A stretch of DNA of 64,000 bases from the NCBI RefSeq assembly GCF_021283545.2, contig NZ_CP128540.1, positions 5,740,501 through 5,804,500 on the forward strand. Reading direction: 5' to 3'. Made by a program: the position numbers and the translations under genes. Of the stretch, positions 10,019 to 18,476 are shown piece by piece (position 1 is the first letter of the stretch; the number at the start of each line of letters is the position of its first letter). This DNA comes from Pseudomonas alloputida (GTDB lineage: Bacteria; Pseudomonadota; Gammaproteobacteria; Pseudomonadales; Pseudomonadaceae). The notes under the pieces were generated by a model. The model was not told the origin of the DNA. It saw only the letters and a list, made by a program, of their open reading frames with translations, and ran no database searches.

Positions 10019-10866
10019 GCAGAATGCTCCTCCAACAACTCACGAATGACCGGCGCCAGATCACTGGCCGCCAGGCCTCTACCTTTTTTCCCAAGGCGCT
10101 CGCCGGCACAGGCGTGCAGCCACACCCCCAGACAGGCTGCGCCCCAGGCATCCAGGCCTTGGGCCAACAGGGCTGCCAGCACGCCAGTCAGCACATCGCC
10201 CAGGCCGGCGCCGGCCATCGCTGGGTGCCCGCGCTCGCACAACGCCAGCTGCCCGCTCGGGGCTGCCACCAGGGTGCCGGCACCTTTGAGTACACAGACG
10301 CTGTTATAACGGCGCGCCAGCTTGCGCGCAGCACCAGGGCGGTCAGCCTGTACGGCCTCAGTGGCAATGCCCAGCAGCCGCGCCGCCTCCCCCGGGTGCG
10401 GAGTAAGGATGCTGCCACTGGGCAGGGCCAGCGGGGTTCGCGCCAGCAAATTCAAGGCATCGGCATCCCACACTTGCGGCCGCTCGGCGTTGGCCACCGC
10501 CGACAACAGGCTACAGCCCCACGCCGCCTGCCCCAGGCCGGGCCCGACCACCAGGACCGAGGCGCGCTCCAGCACACCCATCAGTTGGTTGGCCGAACGG
10601 ACACCCAGGCACATGACCTCGGGCAGGCGCGCCAGGCTGGCCGACACGTGCTCGGGCCGGGTTGCCACGCTGACCAGCCCGGCGCCGCAACGCAGGGCGG
10701 CTTCGGCACTGAGCAACACAGCGCCTCCGGTACCCAGGTCGCCCCCGACCACCAGTACATGGCCAAAGTCGCCTTTGTGGGCATGCGCCTGCCGTGCCGG
10801 CAGGCGGGCAACCGTCACGCTGCTGAGCAATTGTGGGGCATTACTGGGGTGTTTGGTCTGCGGCAT
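10006..10866 (-). CDS. nnrD: ADP-dependent NAD(P)HX dehydratase (NnrD domain only)
   Basis: NnrD repairs hydrated NAD(P)H: the S epimer is dehydrated at the expense of ADP. The 286-residue protein (start MPQTKHPSNAPQLL at 10866) matches only the ribokinase-like C-terminal half of E. coli YjeF. It has GDFGHVLVVGGDLGTGGAVL, DADALNLLA, LTPHPGEAARLL, VLKGAGT and the nucleotide site GNAGAGDVL-type HPAMAGAGLGDVLTGVLAA. The N-terminal epimerase half (NnrE) is absent, and no such domain is encoded nearby. An in-frame start at 10929 would reach into the divergent queG promoter region and is less likely. It is first in the minus-strand run leading to hflC. Confidence 0.9.
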   Translation of the reverse strand: MPQTKHPSNAPQLLSSVTVARLPARQAHAHKGDFGHVLVVGGDLGTGGAVLLSAEAALRCGAGLVSVATRPEHVSASLARLPEVMCLGVRSANQLMGVLERASVLVVGPGLGQAAWGCSLLSAVANAERPQVWDADALNLLARTPLALPSGSILTPHPGEAARLLGIATEAVQADRPGAARKLARRYNSVCVLKGAGTLVAAPSGQLALCERGHPAMAGAGLGDVLTGVLAALLAQGLDAWGAACLGVWLHACAGERLGKKGRGLAASDLAPVIRELLEEHSACLA

Positions 10867-10931
10867 GGGGTCAAAGGCTCCAATGTCTGGCAGAATTATA
10901 CGCACCTGAGCCCGTATTGCCTTGCCCATCC

Positions 10932-11996
10932 ATGTCCGCCTCTACACCTGACCTCGCCCAACTGGCCCAATCGATCAAGATTTGGGGCCAGGAACTCGGT
11001 TTTGCCCATGTTGGCATCGCCGGGGTCGACCTTGGCGAACACGAACGCCACCTGCAGCGTTGGCTCGACGCCGGTTATCAGGGTGAAATGGAATACCTGG
11101 GCGCCCACGGCAGCAAAAGGTCACATCCCGACCAACTGATCCCCGGCACGGTACGCGTGGTCTCGCTACGTATGGACTACCTGCCCGGCGACACGCAGAT
11201 GGCGCAGCGCCTTGCCCAGCCCGAGAAGGCCTACGTGTCACGCTACGCGCTTGGCCGGGATTACCACAAGCTGGTGCGCAAGCGCGTGCAGTTCCTCGCC
11301 GACCGCATCCAGGAAGCCATCGGCCCGTTCGGCTACCGCGCCTTCGTGGACAGCGCCCCGGTACTGGAAAAAGCCCTGGCCGAACAGGCCGGGCTGGGTT
11401 GGATCGGCAAGAACACGCTGCTGCTCAACCGCAAAGCGGGCAGCTACTTCTTCCTTGCCGAACTGTTCGTCGACCTGCCGTTGCCGGTGGACGAAGCCAC
11501 CACCAGCGAGCACTGCGGGCGTTGCCAGGCCTGCCTGGACATCTGCCCGACACAAGCGTTTGTCGGGCCCTATGTGCTGGATGCGCGACGCTGCATCTCG
11601 TACCTGACCATCGAGCTGAGGGGCGCGATCCCTGTCGAGTTACGCGCAAAGATGGGCAACCGCGTGTTCGGTTGCGACGACTGCCAGATCGTCTGCCCCT
11701 GGAACCGCTTTGCCAGGCACAGTCAGGAGCAGGATTTCCAGCCACGGCATGGGCTGGAAAATACCGACCTGGCGGCGATGTTCCTGTGGGATGAACGCAC
11801 CTTCCTGCGCAAGACCGAGGGCGGGCCTTTGCGGCGGGCGGGGTACGAGCGGTTCTTGCGCAACCTGGCGGTGGGGTTGGGCAATGCGCCCTCCACGATT
11901 CCGGTGATCGAGGCGCTGAAGGCCAGGCGTGACGATGAATCGGAATTGGTGCGCGAGCATGTGGAGTGGGCGCTGGCCCGTCACGGAGCTCAATAG
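10932..11996 (+). CDS. queG: Epoxyqueuosine reductase QueG
   Basis: QueG reduces epoxyqueuosine to queuosine at the wobble position of GUN-anticodon tRNAs, using cobalamin and two [4Fe-4S] clusters. The 354-residue product shows the ferredoxin-like cysteine clusters CGRCQACLDICPTQAF and CDDCQIVCPWN, the DUF1730 region and FVDSAPVLEKALAEQAGLGW near residue 140. I start it at the ATG at 10932 (MSASTPDLAQLAQSIKIWG). The gene is divergent from nnrD across about 65 bases, so both promoters must fit in that gap. Confidence 0.95.
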   Translation: MSASTPDLAQLAQSIKIWGQELGFAHVGIAGVDLGEHERHLQRWLDAGYQGEMEYLGAHGSKRSHPDQLIPGTVRVVSLRMDYLPGDTQMAQRLAQPEKAYVSRYALGRDYHKLVRKRVQFLADRIQEAIGPFGYRAFVDSAPVLEKALAEQAGLGWIGKNTLLLNRKAGSYFFLAELFVDLPLPVDEATTSEHCGRCQACLDICPTQAFVGPYVLDARRCISYLTIELRGAIPVELRAKMGNRVFGCDDCQIVCPWNRFARHSQEQDFQPRHGLENTDLAAMFLWDERTFLRKTEGGPLRRAGYERFLRNLAVGLGNAPSTIPVIEALKARRDDESELVREHVEWALARHGAQ

Positions 11997-12023
11997 CGAC
12001 CAGCCTCAGAGCATGCGCCATCC

Positions 12024-12110
12024 TTGTGGGAGCGGGCGCGCCCGCGAAGCAGGCAACACAGGGAATGGCACCGGCTTCGCCGGTGTTCGCGGGCACGCCC
12101 GCTCCCACAT
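12024..12110. repeat. REP pair (BIME-like) after queG
   Basis: Two inverted REP units face each other: TGTGGGAGCGGGC...GCCCGCGAA (12025-12047) and TTCGCGGGC...GCCCGCTCCCACA (12086-12109). A small CACCGGC-TTC-GCCGGTG hairpin lies between them. This is the P. putida-type REP layout and fills most of the gap between queG and the convergent TRIC-like gene. Confidence 0.85.
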
Positions 12111-12136
12111 GGGCCATGTTGCGCTTGTAAATTGCG

Positions 12137-12748
12137 TCACTGCTGGTCGTTGTAGTGGAACTTGGGCATTTCCCAGTGGAAGCGGATTGCCAACAGGCGC
12201 ACCAGGAAGCCGCCAAACAGTGTGAGCAACATCGCCTGTTCTGCCGGCACCTTGAAATACACGCAACCCAGATAAAACCAGGCTGCCGCAAATGACACGC
12301 TGGCATACAGCTCACGGCGGAACACCAGCGGGATGTCGTTGCAGAAGATATCCCGCAGGATCCCGCCAAACACCCCAGTGATCACCCCGCTGATCGACGC
12401 CACCAGCATGCCCTGCCCCATCTCCAGCGCCGTCATGCAACCTATCAGGGTAAACGCCACCAGCCCCAGGGCATCAAGCACCAGGAACAGCGAGCGAAGG
12501 CGGCGCATCATTGGCGCAATGAAAATGGTCAGCAGCGCCGCAAAACTGGTCAGCACCAGGTACTCAGGGTGCTTCACCCAGGTCAGCGGGTAGTGCCCGA
12601 GCAGCACATCACGCACCGAGCCACCCCCAAGCGCAGTGACGCAGGCGATCAGCACCACGCCAAACCAGTCCATGCCGCGACGCCCGGCAGACAGCGCGCC
12701 AGTCATGGCTTCGGCGGTAATGGCGATAAGGTAGAGCATCAACAACAT
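12137..12748 (-). CDS. TRIC-family (UPF0126/YadS-like) cation channel protein
   Basis: The 203-residue product is a seven-helix membrane protein made of two three-helix repeats. Each repeat carries a Gly-rich Arg-Asp motif: GGGSVRDVLLG and GGILRDIFCND. This duplication identifies the bacterial TRIC/UPF0126 family, trimeric K+-permeable channels; the physiological role in Pseudomonas is not known to me. Its C-terminus is a hydrophilic HYNDQQ. I start at the ATG at 12748 (MLLMLYLIAI). No good ribosome-binding site precedes it, and the ATG three codons later is a possible alternative. The frame is open far upstream but only opposite orn. Confidence 0.88.
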   Translation of the reverse strand: MLLMLYLIAITAEAMTGALSAGRRGMDWFGVVLIACVTALGGGSVRDVLLGHYPLTWVKHPEYLVLTSFAALLTIFIAPMMRRLRSLFLVLDALGLVAFTLIGCMTALEMGQGMLVASISGVITGVFGGILRDIFCNDIPLVFRRELYASVSFAAAWFYLGCVYFKVPAEQAMLLTLFGGFLVRLLAIRFHWEMPKFHYNDQQ

Positions 12749-12808
12749 GGTGCGGGTCCGTGCAGGAAAGGCGCGCAGTCTAACCAGTTGCCCAAGGCAC
12801 CAAAAGGG

Positions 12809-12831
12809 GGCGCAGATACAATATCTGCGCC
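12809..12831 (-). terminator. Intrinsic terminator after orn
   Basis: GGCGCAGATA (12809-12818) and TATCTGCGCC (12822-12831) pair perfectly around a three-base loop. On the minus strand the stem is followed by CCCTTTTGG. It begins 8 bases past the orn stop codon. Confidence 0.75.
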
Positions 12832-12839
12832 GTTTCGAC

Positions 12840-13382
12840 TCACAGCTTGATGAAGTGCTCGCGATAGTGACGCAGTTCGGCGATCGATTCGCGGATATCG
12901 TCCAGCGCCAGGTGGGTATTGCCCTTCTTGAAGCTGTCACGCACGTCCGGCGCCCAGCGCGCGGCCAGTTCCTTGAGGGTGGAGACATCCAGGTTGCGGT
13001 AGTGGAAGTAGTTTTCCAGGTTGCGCATGTGGCGGTAGAGGAAACGACGATCCTGGCAGATGCTGTTGCCGCAGATCGGCGACTTGCCTTTAGGCACCCA
13101 CTGCTCGAGGAAGGCGATGGTCTGTGCCTCGGCTTCGGCCATGCTGACCTTGCTCTCGCGTACGCGCTGGGTCAGCCCCGAAGCACCATGGGTGCGGGTG
13201 TTCCACTCGTCCATGCGCGCCAGCACTTCGTCACTGTGGTGGATGGCGATCACCGGCCCTTCGGCCAAGGTATTGAGCTCGCTGTCGGTGACGATGGTGG
13301 CCATTTCGATGATGACGTCGCTGTCCGGATCCAGGCCGGTCATTTCCAGGTCGATCCAGATCAGGTTCTGTGGGTTTTGCAT
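12840..13382 (-). CDS. orn: Oligoribonuclease Orn
   Basis: Orn is the DEDD-family 3'-5' exonuclease that finishes RNA decay by cleaving dinucleotides, including pGpG from c-di-GMP turnover in pseudomonads. The 180-residue product starts [20 protein letters not shown] behind GAGGAG. It carries the DEDD(h) residues in [17 protein letters not shown] and [11 protein letters not shown]. The length is normal. It is divergent from rsgA with about 150 bases between, as in many gamma-proteobacteria. Confidence 0.97.
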   Translation of the reverse strand: MQNPQNLIWIDLEMTGLDPDSDVIIEMATIVTDSELNTLAEGPVIAIHHSDEVLARMDEWNTRTHGASGLTQRVRESKVSMAEAEAQTIAFLEQWVPKGKSPICGNSICQDRRFLYRHMRNLENYFHYRNLDVSTLKELAARWAPDVRDSFKKGNTHLALDDIRESIAELRHYREHFIKL

Positions 13383-13534
13383 GCAGGGGCTCCTCATATA
13401 GGCGGTCATATTAGCCTAGTGGCCAAGGCACGCCCATTCACGGCACAAAGGTGAGCAGAATAGTCCAGCGGCTGGCGTGCTAAACTGCCTGCCGTTTTCA
13501 ATGCCCCACGCCGGGCCTCTCTTACGGTACCTTC

Positions 13535-14566
13535 ATGGCCAAACGCCAGCTCAATCGCCGCCAAAACTGGCGGATCGAAAAAATCCAGGGCGAGCGCGCC
13601 GCTCGCGCGGCCAAACGCGAGCAGCATGCACTGCAGGAACTGGAAGGTGGCGACCTGGGGCCGGAGCAACTGGGCCTGGTGATCGCGCACTTCGGCGTGC
13701 AGGTAGAAGTTGAAGCGCAGGATGGCGAAACCGCAGGCCAGGTGTTCCGCTGCCATTTGCGCGCAAACCTGCCAGCACTGGTCACCGGCGACCGTGTCGT
13801 GTGGCGTGCGGGTAACCAGGGCATCGGCGTAATCGTGGCGCAGATGCCGCGCAGCACCGAGCTGTGCCGGCCGAACAACCATGGTCAACTCAAGCCGGTG
13901 GCAGCCAACGTCGACCTGATCGTGATCGTGTTCGCCCCGGCGCCAGAGCCGCACCCGAACCTGATCGACCGCTATCTGGTAGCGGCCGAGCACGCCGGCC
14001 TGCGCCCGCTGCTGCTGCTGAACAAGGCCGACCTGATCAACGACGAGAATGGCCCCGGCCTGCATGCGCTGCTGGAGGTCTACCGCGAACTGGGCTACCC
14101 GCTGCTGGAAGTTTCGGCACACCACGGCGACGGCATGCAGCGCCTGCAGCAACAACTCGACGGCCATATCAGCGTGTTCGTCGGCCAGTCGGGAGTGGGC
14201 AAGTCGTCGCTGGTCAACAGCCTGCTGCCAGACGCTGGCACCCGCGTCGGCGACTTGTCGGAATGGTCAGGCCAGGGTACCCACACCACCACCACGGCGC
14301 GGCTTTACCACTTCCCCAATGGCGGGGACCTGATCGACTCGCCGGGTATTCGCGAGTTCGGCCTTGGCCATGTCAGCCGCGACGACGTGGAGGATGGCTT
14401 CATCGAGTTCCGCGACCTGTTCGGCACCTGCCGCTTCCGCGACTGCAAGCATGACCGCGAACCGGGCTGCGCGCTGCTCAAGGCACTGGAAGAGGGGCGC
14501 ATCAAGCCGCAGCGCATGAACAGCTACCGCTCGATCATCGCCAGCCTGGCAGAAGACAGCTACTGA
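13535..14566 (+). CDS. rsgA: Ribosome small subunit assembly GTPase RsgA
   Basis: RsgA (YjeQ) is a circularly permuted GTPase acting in late 30S maturation near the decoding centre. The 343-residue product has an OB-fold N-domain (about 40-110). The G motifs come in the permuted order G4 NKAD (163-166), G1 GQSGVGKS (217-224), G3 DSPG (268-271). A Zn knuckle follows with C299, C304, H306, C312. All key residues are present. The gene stands alone on this strand, followed by a REP cluster. Confidence 0.97.
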   Translation: MAKRQLNRRQNWRIEKIQGERAARAAKREQHALQELEGGDLGPEQLGLVIAHFGVQVEVEAQDGETAGQVFRCHLRANLPALVTGDRVVWRAGNQGIGVIVAQMPRSTELCRPNNHGQLKPVAANVDLIVIVFAPAPEPHPNLIDRYLVAAEHAGLRPLLLLNKADLINDENGPGLHALLEVYRELGYPLLEVSAHHGDGMQRLQQQLDGHISVFVGQSGVGKSSLVNSLLPDAGTRVGDLSEWSGQGTHTTTTARLYHFPNGGDLIDSPGIREFGLGHVSRDDVEDGFIEFRDLFGTCRFRDCKHDREPGCALLKALEEGRIKPQRMNSYRSIIASLAEDSY

Positions 14567-14597
14567 AACGCTCGAAATGAAAGTTGCCGCGATCCCT

Positions 14598-14814
14598 TGT
14601 AGGAGCGGGTTTACCCGCGAATACGGTGGCGACTGCAACGGTGAACGGCGGGTGGAAATTGGCCAGCAGGTCCGGCCCTTTCGCGGGTGAACCCGCTCCT
14701 ACGACGGCCTGCGCCCAATCACCGATGCGTATGTAGCGGCTTTAGCCGCGAACACCGGCAACGCCGGTGCCATTCACCGCGCTGGAGGCTTCGCGGGTAA
14801 ACCCGCTCCTACAG
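14598..14814. repeat. Cluster of four REP-type palindromes
   Basis: The 304-base gap between rsgA and motB contains four REP-like units. Two exact-type units are TGTAGGAGCGGGTTTACCCG (from 14599) and TTCGCGGGTGAACCCGCTCC (14680-14699). A diverged unit lies at 14731-14770 (GTAGCGGCTTTAGCCGC plus a CACCGGCAACGCCGGTG stem). A canonical unit TTCGCGGGTAAACCCGCTCC lies at 14790-14809. The alternating orientation fits BIME-type extragenic palindromes of P. putida, usually mobilised by a distant RAYT transposase. I see no gene here. Confidence 0.88.
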
Positions 14815-14870
14815 TGATCGCGCCAGCGTTCAGGTGGTGGGTGGCACAGTTGCCCACCCCCAAAAGCCGC

Positions 14871-15911
14871 TTACTGTTCCTTGGCTTCATCCATCTTCAG
14901 CGTGCCATCTTCAAAGATGTTCAGCTTCTGGCGCAGCTCGCGCGGTTGCATCGGTGCCTGTTCAGTTGCCCCTGGGTCAGCCGGTGCCGAAGCCCCTGGC
15001 GCAGCACCACTGGCTGGCGCTGCAGGTGCCGTTGGCGCAGCTGGCGGTGTTTCCGGCGCACCCTGCTCACCTTCGATATTGCGCTGGGCTTTCTTGGTCA
15101 GCACGATGATGTCGATACGGCGGTTGACCGGGTTGAACGGGTCCTTGCGGTCGAACAGTGACGACGAGGCGTACCCCACCACCCGTGCCACCTGGCCGTC
15201 CGGATAACCCCCCGCCACCAGGGCACGCCGCGCGGCGTTGGCGCGGTTGGCCGACAGCTCCCAGTTACCGTATTCGCCAGTGCCGGCATACGGCTTGGCA
15301 TCGGTATGGCCGCTGATGCTGACCTTGTTCGGCACCGCCTTGATGGTGTCAGCCATGGCCAGCAGGATATCTTCGAAGTAGGGCTGCAGGCGCGCGCTAC
15401 CGATGTCGAACATCGGTCGGTTCTCGGCATCCATGATCTGGATACGCAGGCCGTCCTGAGTGATCTCGAACAGGATCTGGTCCTTGAACTTCTGCAGCTG
15501 CGGGTTCTCTTCCACCTTGTTCTGCAGTTCCTGCAGCAACAGCTCCAGACGCTCGCGCTCGACCTGCTCGGCCATGGTCTCGACCTGGTCCTTGCTCAGC
15601 TGAGTGGGGGACTGCTGCGTCGGCTCGGTCTTCACTTCCGGATTGATGGTTTTGTCCGGCGCCATCTCCGGGGAACCCCCCAGGTCGATGACATAAGGCG
15701 TGCCACTCTCGGAGAAACCAATAGGGTCCTGGAAGTAGCCGGCAATGGCGATCTTCTGCTCAGGCGTGGCCGTGGACAACAGCCACAGCACCAGGAAGAA
15801 CGCCATCATCGCCGTGGCGAAGTCGGCAAAGGCGATTTTCCAGGCGCCACCATGGTGGCCGCCGCCAAAGCGCTTGACGCGCTTGACGATGATGGGCTGA
15901 TTGTTCTCCAT
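14871..15911 (-). CDS. motB: Flagellar motor stator protein MotB
   Basis: MotB is the peptidoglycan-anchored stator subunit that conducts protons with MotA. The 346-residue product has an N-terminal TM helix (WKIAFADFATAMMAFFLVLW) with the essential proton-binding Asp at 30. It also has a plug/linker region and an OmpA-like peptidoglycan-binding domain (VSISGHTDAKPY ... NWELSANRANAARRAL ... NRRIDIIVL). A Pro/Ala-rich C-terminal tail of about 60 residues is added. The start is three bases after the motA stop. No FliA-independent promoter is visible between them, so the motA promoter should serve both. Confidence 0.96.
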   Translation of the reverse strand: MENNQPIIVKRVKRFGGGHHGGAWKIAFADFATAMMAFFLVLWLLSTATPEQKIAIAGYFQDPIGFSESGTPYVIDLGGSPEMAPDKTINPEVKTEPTQQSPTQLSKDQVETMAEQVERERLELLLQELQNKVEENPQLQKFKDQILFEITQDGLRIQIMDAENRPMFDIGSARLQPYFEDILLAMADTIKAVPNKVSISGHTDAKPYAGTGEYGNWELSANRANAARRALVAGGYPDGQVARVVGYASSSLFDRKDPFNPVNRRIDIIVLTKKAQRNIEGEQGAPETPPAAPTAPAAPASGAAPGASAPADPGATEQAPMQPRELRQKLNIFEDGTLKMDEAKEQ

Positions 15912-15914
15912 GAC

Positions 15915-16766
15915 TCAGCGACCGCGAACCGCTTGTTCCAGTTCGGCGAAGCTTGGGCGGTGCTTGGGGTACAGCACCTTGCGCCCGAACTCGACCGCCA
16001 GCGAAGGTGGCATGCCCGACGCCGAGGCCACCAGCGAAGCCTTGATCGATTCGTAGAGGTTCAGTTCTTCCTTGGCATCGTGCTCCAGGCACTTGGCCAA
16101 AGGGCCGAAGAACCCGTAAGCCGCCAGAATACCGAAGAAGGTACCCACCAGCGCCGCACCTACGTGCATGCCGATGGCCGCCTGATCGCCATCGCCCAGC
16201 GAGGCCATGGTCACCACGATACCCAGTACCGCCGCAACGATACCGAACCCCGGCATACCGTCGGCGATGCCGGTCACCGCGTGGGACGGGTGCTCCAGCT
16301 CTTCCTTCATGCTCAGCAGTTCCATGTCGAACAGGCCCTCGAGCTCGTGCGGGGCCATGTTGCCGGTGGACATGATGCGCAGGTAATCGCAGACGAACGC
16401 GGTCATGCGCTCATCGGCCAGTACCGTCGGGTACTTGGCGAAGATCGGGCTGGCAGCGGCGTCCTCGATGTCGGCCTCGATGGCCATCATGCCTTCGCGA
16501 CGGCTCTTGTTGAGGATTTCGTAAACGAGGCCCAGCACCTCCAGGTAGAAGGCATGGCTGAAGCGTGAGCCGAACATCTTCATCGACTTCTTGATGACGT
16601 GCATGGTCATGTGGCCAGGGTTGGCCTGCAGGAATGCACCAAAGGCCGCACCGCCGATGATCAGTACTTCGAACGGCTGGATCAGCGCTGCGATCTTGCC
16701 GTGGGAGAGCACGTAGCCGCCGAGCACGCTCGCGAATACGACGATGATGCCGATAATTTTAGCCAT
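15915..16766 (-). CDS. motA: Flagellar motor stator protein MotA
   Basis: MotA is the four-TM stator subunit whose cytoplasmic loop pushes on FliG. The 283-residue product starts MAKIIGIIVVFASVLGGYVL. It has the expected TM pairs (residues 1-50 and about 170-220) and the charged cytoplasmic loop with ADERMTAFVCDYLRIM. The proline-bearing segment (PGFGIVAAVLGIVVTMASLG) matches the PomA/MotA channel helix. Transcription probably starts at the sigma-28 type promoter at 16831-16857. Confidence 0.97.
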   Translation of the reverse strand: MAKIIGIIVVFASVLGGYVLSHGKIAALIQPFEVLIIGGAAFGAFLQANPGHMTMHVIKKSMKMFGSRFSHAFYLEVLGLVYEILNKSRREGMMAIEADIEDAAASPIFAKYPTVLADERMTAFVCDYLRIMSTGNMAPHELEGLFDMELLSMKEELEHPSHAVTGIADGMPGFGIVAAVLGIVVTMASLGDGDQAAIGMHVGAALVGTFFGILAAYGFFGPLAKCLEHDAKEELNLYESIKASLVASASGMPPSLAVEFGRKVLYPKHRPSFAELEQAVRGR

Positions 16767-16830
16767 AGGTTCAAAGCACTTGCTGTCGTGGTCAGGGTAA
16801 GAGACGGGAGCTTTAAAACTCTTCTTCTAC

Positions 16831-16857
16831 TTATCGGCAGAACTGCGCCAGACTATA
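16831..16857 (-). promoter_or_regulatory. Sigma-28 (FliA) promoter of motAB
   Basis: On the minus strand TATAGTCT (16857-16850), an 11-base spacer and GCCGATAA (16838-16831) match the known FliA consensus TAAAGTTT-N11-GCCGATAA at 6/8 and 8/8 positions. The element sits about 65 bases upstream of the motA ATG. It places motAB in the late flagellar regulon. Confidence 0.85.
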
Positions 16858-16896
16858 GCCACTCAATGCGAAAAGCCAGTTCGGACTGATGTCAAA

Positions 16897-18432
16897 ATGC
16901 CAATTGAAACCAAGGTGCCCACTCAGGCCCCGCGTACGCTAGAGGCCTGGGTAAAGCTGCTCGAGAGTGTTCGCATCCCCGTGCCGAAGCACAGCTACGA
17001 CCGGGTCATGGCTGCCATCCACGATAGCCGCCGCTCGCTGCGCGATATCGCCGAACTGATGCAGGATAGCCCGGCACTGGTGCTGTCAGTGATGCGCGAA
17101 GCCAATCACCCCACCAATGCCAGCCTCGCCGAACCCGCCGAAAGCCTGGAGGTTGCTCTCAACCGCCTGGGCCTGGAGCGCAGCGAGCAGCTTCTCAAAC
17201 GCCTGCCGGCGCTGCCCGTGGAGGAAATTCCGCCGGTACTGTGCCAGTTCCAGATGATCAGCCAGCATGCGGCACAGCAAGCCAGCGGACTGTTCGCCAG
17301 CCGCCTGGCACGGCTGTGGCAAGAGATTCACTGGGGCAGCCTGCTGTTCCTGTCGCCACTCTGGCCACTGGCACTGGCCTACCCCAAGCTGCTCGACACC
17401 TGGGAGCTGCGGGTTATCCACAAAGGTGAAGACGCCGCCCACGTCGAGGAAGAACTGTTTGGCGTGCGCATCATGGCGCTGTGCCAGACCATGGCCGAGT
17501 ATTGGCGCCTGCCCCAGTGGGTCACCCAGGGTTATCGCCTGCTGCTGGAAGAGCGCGAGCAACTGGCCCAGGTGCTGAATATCGCCCGCGACGAAGACCT
17601 GCTCAGCCAGCAACACCGCATGGACGCCGAGCCCGGCCTGCGGCGCTGGTTCAACCAGCCGGCCAATACCGTACTGCTGGCCAACAACCTGGCCCTGGCG
17701 GCACAGGTCGGCTGGGACAACCCGCACCTGCTGCGCTGGCAACTACTGACCGCGCTGTACCTGCAAACCTCGCTGGAAGACGTGCAGCAGCAGGTGCACC
17801 AGCAGGCGGCCGCCAGCGCCCGCCGCCACGCCCGGCACGCCCTGTTCCACCCGGCCGAGGCCTTGATCTGGCCGTGGCACCAACGCCGCCCTCACCCGGA
17901 CATGCTGGCCCCGCCACCGCCCAGCAGCGACGACCTGGCACGCTGGCGCACATTGTGCCAGCACCTGCTGGCCCAACCCAGCCCGTTCACCAACGCCGTG
18001 CACCTGGCCACCCAGGCCCAAGAAGCCCTGCTGGCCTGCGGCATGCAACGCATCATGCTGCTCAGCCTGGACAAGGCCAGCGACTACCTGCGCGTGCAGC
18101 AAATTGCCGGCCTGCCCAAAGAGGCCGGTGCCCTGGCCCTGCAGGTATCGCAGAACAAGCTGCTGCAAAAGCTGCTGAGTCAGGCCGGGCAGCTGCGCAT
18201 CACACCGGAAAACCACAGCCAGTTCTCGGCGCTGTTGCCCGCCCCGCTGCGCACCTTGTTCCGCAGCGAACATGTACTACTTCGCTCGCTGGCAGCCAAC
18301 GACCAGGTGCTGATGCTGCTGGTGGCCGACCAGGGCTGCCGGCCTTTGGCCGATATCAGCGTGCAAGCCTTCGGCAAGACCGCGCAATGCATCGAGCGGG
18401 CCTTGTCGGTGTTTACCAACCGCAAGGGTTGA
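16897..18432 (+). CDS. HDOD-domain regulatory protein
   Basis: The 511-residue soluble protein has an N-terminal HDOD domain (about 20-240): IPVPKHSYDRVMAAIHDSR, then IAELMQDSPALVLSVMREAN. HDOD proteins resemble HD phosphohydrolases but lack the metal site and act as signalling scaffolds. After a Pro-rich linker (PHPDMLAPPPPSSDDLARW, about 335-350) the C-terminal ~150 residues look GAF-like, although I cannot show ligand residues. The gene is divergent from motA, which suggests a link to motility or surface signalling; that is inference from position only. Confidence 0.75.
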   Translation: MPIETKVPTQAPRTLEAWVKLLESVRIPVPKHSYDRVMAAIHDSRRSLRDIAELMQDSPALVLSVMREANHPTNASLAEPAESLEVALNRLGLERSEQLLKRLPALPVEEIPPVLCQFQMISQHAAQQASGLFASRLARLWQEIHWGSLLFLSPLWPLALAYPKLLDTWELRVIHKGEDAAHVEEELFGVRIMALCQTMAEYWRLPQWVTQGYRLLLEEREQLAQVLNIARDEDLLSQQHRMDAEPGLRRWFNQPANTVLLANNLALAAQVGWDNPHLLRWQLLTALYLQTSLEDVQQQVHQQAAASARRHARHALFHPAEALIWPWHQRRPHPDMLAPPPPSSDDLARWRTLCQHLLAQPSPFTNAVHLATQAQEALLACGMQRIMLLSLDKASDYLRVQQIAGLPKEAGALALQVSQNKLLQKLLSQAGQLRITPENHSQFSALLPAPLRTLFRSEHVLLRSLAANDQVLMLLVADQGCRPLADISVQAFGKTAQCIERALSVFTNRKG

Positions 18433-18476
18433 GCCTTGCGCTACAATCGCCCCTCTTTCCACACTGGAGACCGTGG

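Noticed and set aside
12137..12988. Longer TRIC-like reading frame starting at 12988
   Set aside because: The extra 80 residues are antisense to orn and hydrophilic shadow sequence; the membrane protein begins at 12748.
14598..14814. Repeat cluster considered as a small CRISPR array
   Set aside because: Units are palindromic, alternate in orientation, differ in spacing and match P. putida REP sequences; no cas genes nearby.
17481..18476. Long N-terminal extension of the rhodanese frame over the HDOD gene
   Set aside because: The first ~330 residues are Pro/Ala/Arg-rich shadow of the HDOD gene; the rhodanese fold starts exactly at the ATG at 18477 with its own ribosome-binding site.
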